Source: Dehalococcoidia bacterium UBA5748 (GTDB lineage: Bacteria; Chloroflexota; Dehalococcoidia; Dehalococcoidales; UBA5627). Taken from it: a stretch of 31,158 bases of DNA. How positions within the stretch are numbered: the stretch's first letter is position 1; each line of letters begins with the position of its first letter. A program made the translations under genes and the position numbers. Below are positions 30,457 to 31,158 of the stretch, piece by piece. The stretch covers positions 1-31,158 of the forward strand of contig DIFM01000020.1 in NCBI GenBank assembly GCA_002419135.1. The letters run 5' to 3'. The notes under the pieces were generated by a model, which saw only the letters and a list, made by a program, of their open reading frames with translations, was not told where the DNA came from and did no database searches.

Positions 30457-31056
30457 TCACTTAAAATAATATATCGCTTTTTCACTATAAAAATAAAATA
30501 TTTCGAGATTACTGGGTTTATTATCTTGTAAATCGGATATTTTCTCTTCATCATAATACCCATTAAAATCAAAGCATATGAGAAAACTAGGATTAGTATA
30601 ATGCCTTCTCTTATTTATATCTTCAAATAAAAGTGTAAACCATTTGTTTTTTGATGTAACTTGGCTACGGTTTGTTCTTGAGGATTTAAGTTCAATAAAA
30701 ATATGGTTTCCGTTTTCAAATCGAATACCCCCGAATTTGCCTTTAGAATTAACTGCTATTTTTATGTTATCAATATCCAAAATAGCTAAGTCAACTCTAC
30801 CTTCTGGTAATAATAACTCAGAGTGAAGCCTACGTGTATATACTTTTCTTACAACTTTGGGTGTATCTGTCCCCCAAACAGAGCTTTTCACAATTTCCAA
30901 TTCGTCACCATATTTGGAAAATAGTTTAGTATAAAGCTCTGCCTGCAAATCTGATTCATTAAGAAACAAGGTTGGAGTACTTTTAAATTTTACCGCTAAA
31001 TCTAAAATCATTTCCCTAACGAATATAAGGTCGTCTATGATATTAATGCTTCCCAT
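30457..31056 (-). CDS. AT-rich orphan protein, PD-(D/E)XK nuclease-like motif
   Basis: I do not recognise a named family. The 199-residue protein has an N-terminal helical part, then GRVDLAILDID (Asp89) and HIFIELKSS (Glu122, Lys124), with Glu40 upstream. An acidic residue on one strand followed by a hydrophobic strand ending E-x-K is the core layout of PD-(D/E)XK nucleases such as restriction enzymes. The C-terminal part is rich in Tyr, Phe and Lys. The gene is visibly more AT-rich than its neighbours, which suggests recent acquisition. The start ATG 31056 follows AAGGTG by five bases. No methyltransferase partner is in the window. The nuclease function is an inference. Confidence 0.75.
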   Translation of the reverse strand: MGSINIIDDLIFVREMILDLAVKFKSTPTLFLNESDLQAELYTKLFSKYGDELEIVKSSVWGTDTPKVVRKVYTRRLHSELLLPEGRVDLAILDIDNIKIAVNSKGKFGGIRFENGNHIFIELKSSRTNRSQVTSKNKWFTLLFEDINKRRHYTNPSFLICFDFNGYYDEEKISDLQDNKPSNLEIFYFYSEKAIYYFK

Positions 31057-31085
31057 TTAGACACCTTCCAATAATAATTTATTCC

Positions 31086-31091
31086 ATTATA
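31086..31091 (-). promoter_or_regulatory. Possible -10 box for the orphan gene
   Basis: A perfect TATAAT on the minus strand lies 29 bases before the ATG of the 30457-31056 gene. No good -35 box is found at the usual spacing, so this is weak evidence. Confidence 0.35.
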
Positions 31092-31116
31092 ATACACCTA
31101 GCCAAAACAATTTACC

Positions 31117-31137
31117 TAAGAAACCTCTGAAAAAGCC
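31117..31137 (-). repeat. Inverted copy of the 115-135 repeat
   Basis: Exact reverse complement of 115-135 over 21 bases. It lies just upstream of the AT-rich orphan gene and 21 bases from the end of the window, so any larger element it belongs to would be cut off. Confidence 0.7.
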
Positions 31138-31158
31138 GGTAGTGCTGTATAATTGAAA

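Noticed and set aside
1..31158. tRNA, rRNA genes or a CRISPR array
   Set aside because: No cloverleaf with a GTTCGA-type T-loop, no rRNA sequence and no regularly spaced direct repeats were seen in the intergenic regions.

Overview
The window looks like chromosomal DNA of a Chloroflexota bacterium of the class Dehalococcoidia (Dehalococcoides/Dehalogenimonas relatives). This rests on recalled gene order (an aro operon divergent from rpsL), on the protein sequences, and on short dispersed repeats of a type I associate with that group. No database search was possible.

Region by region: (1) 1-526 has no convincing gene. It holds MITE-like palindromes, fragments of dispersed repeats, and the intrinsic terminator of the ribosomal cluster. 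(2) 527-20682, all on the minus strand, is one nearly unbroken cluster joining the str, S10, spc and alpha operons: rpsL-rpsG-fusA-rpsJ-rplCDWB-rpsS-rplV-rpsC-rplP-rpmC-rpsQ-rplNXE-rpsN-rpsH-rplFR-rpsE-rpmD-rplO-secY-adk-map-infA-rpmJ-rpsMKD-rpoA-rplQ-truA-rplM-rpsI. tuf is missing from its usual place between fusA and rpsJ. (3) 20683-21176 is a divergent control region. One strong sigma70-type promoter faces rpsL and another faces the aro genes. (4) 21177-30005, plus strand, encodes the whole shikimate pathway and its branches to phenylalanine and tyrosine: DAHP synthase, aroB, aroD, aroE, aroK, aroA, aroC, pheA, and tyrA after a repeat-filled gap. (5) 30006-31158 carries a glutaredoxin-like gene and an AT-rich orphan gene with a PD-(D/E)XK nuclease-like motif, both on the minus strand.

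The most interesting element is the 5' leader of the aro operon (about 20934-21176). It contains a 28-codon reading frame (20964-21050) whose residues 9-18 are YYTYCYMFTW: four Tyr, one Phe and one Trp in ten codons. An intrinsic terminator follows (21085-21110), and two competing RNA pairings can be drawn. This is the layout of a classical ribosome-stalling transcription attenuator, apparently sensing all three aromatic amino acids and governing the first step of their shared pathway. The N-terminal regulatory-type domain of the DAHP synthase and the ACT domain of PheA suggest enzyme feedback as a second layer of control.

Other points of note: a Lys/Glu-rich tail of about 137 residues on ribosomal protein S3; Pro in S12 at the position of the streptomycin-site Lys87; Ala in EPSP synthase at the position of E. 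coli Gly96; and a perfect 21-bp inverted repeat near the two ends of the window.
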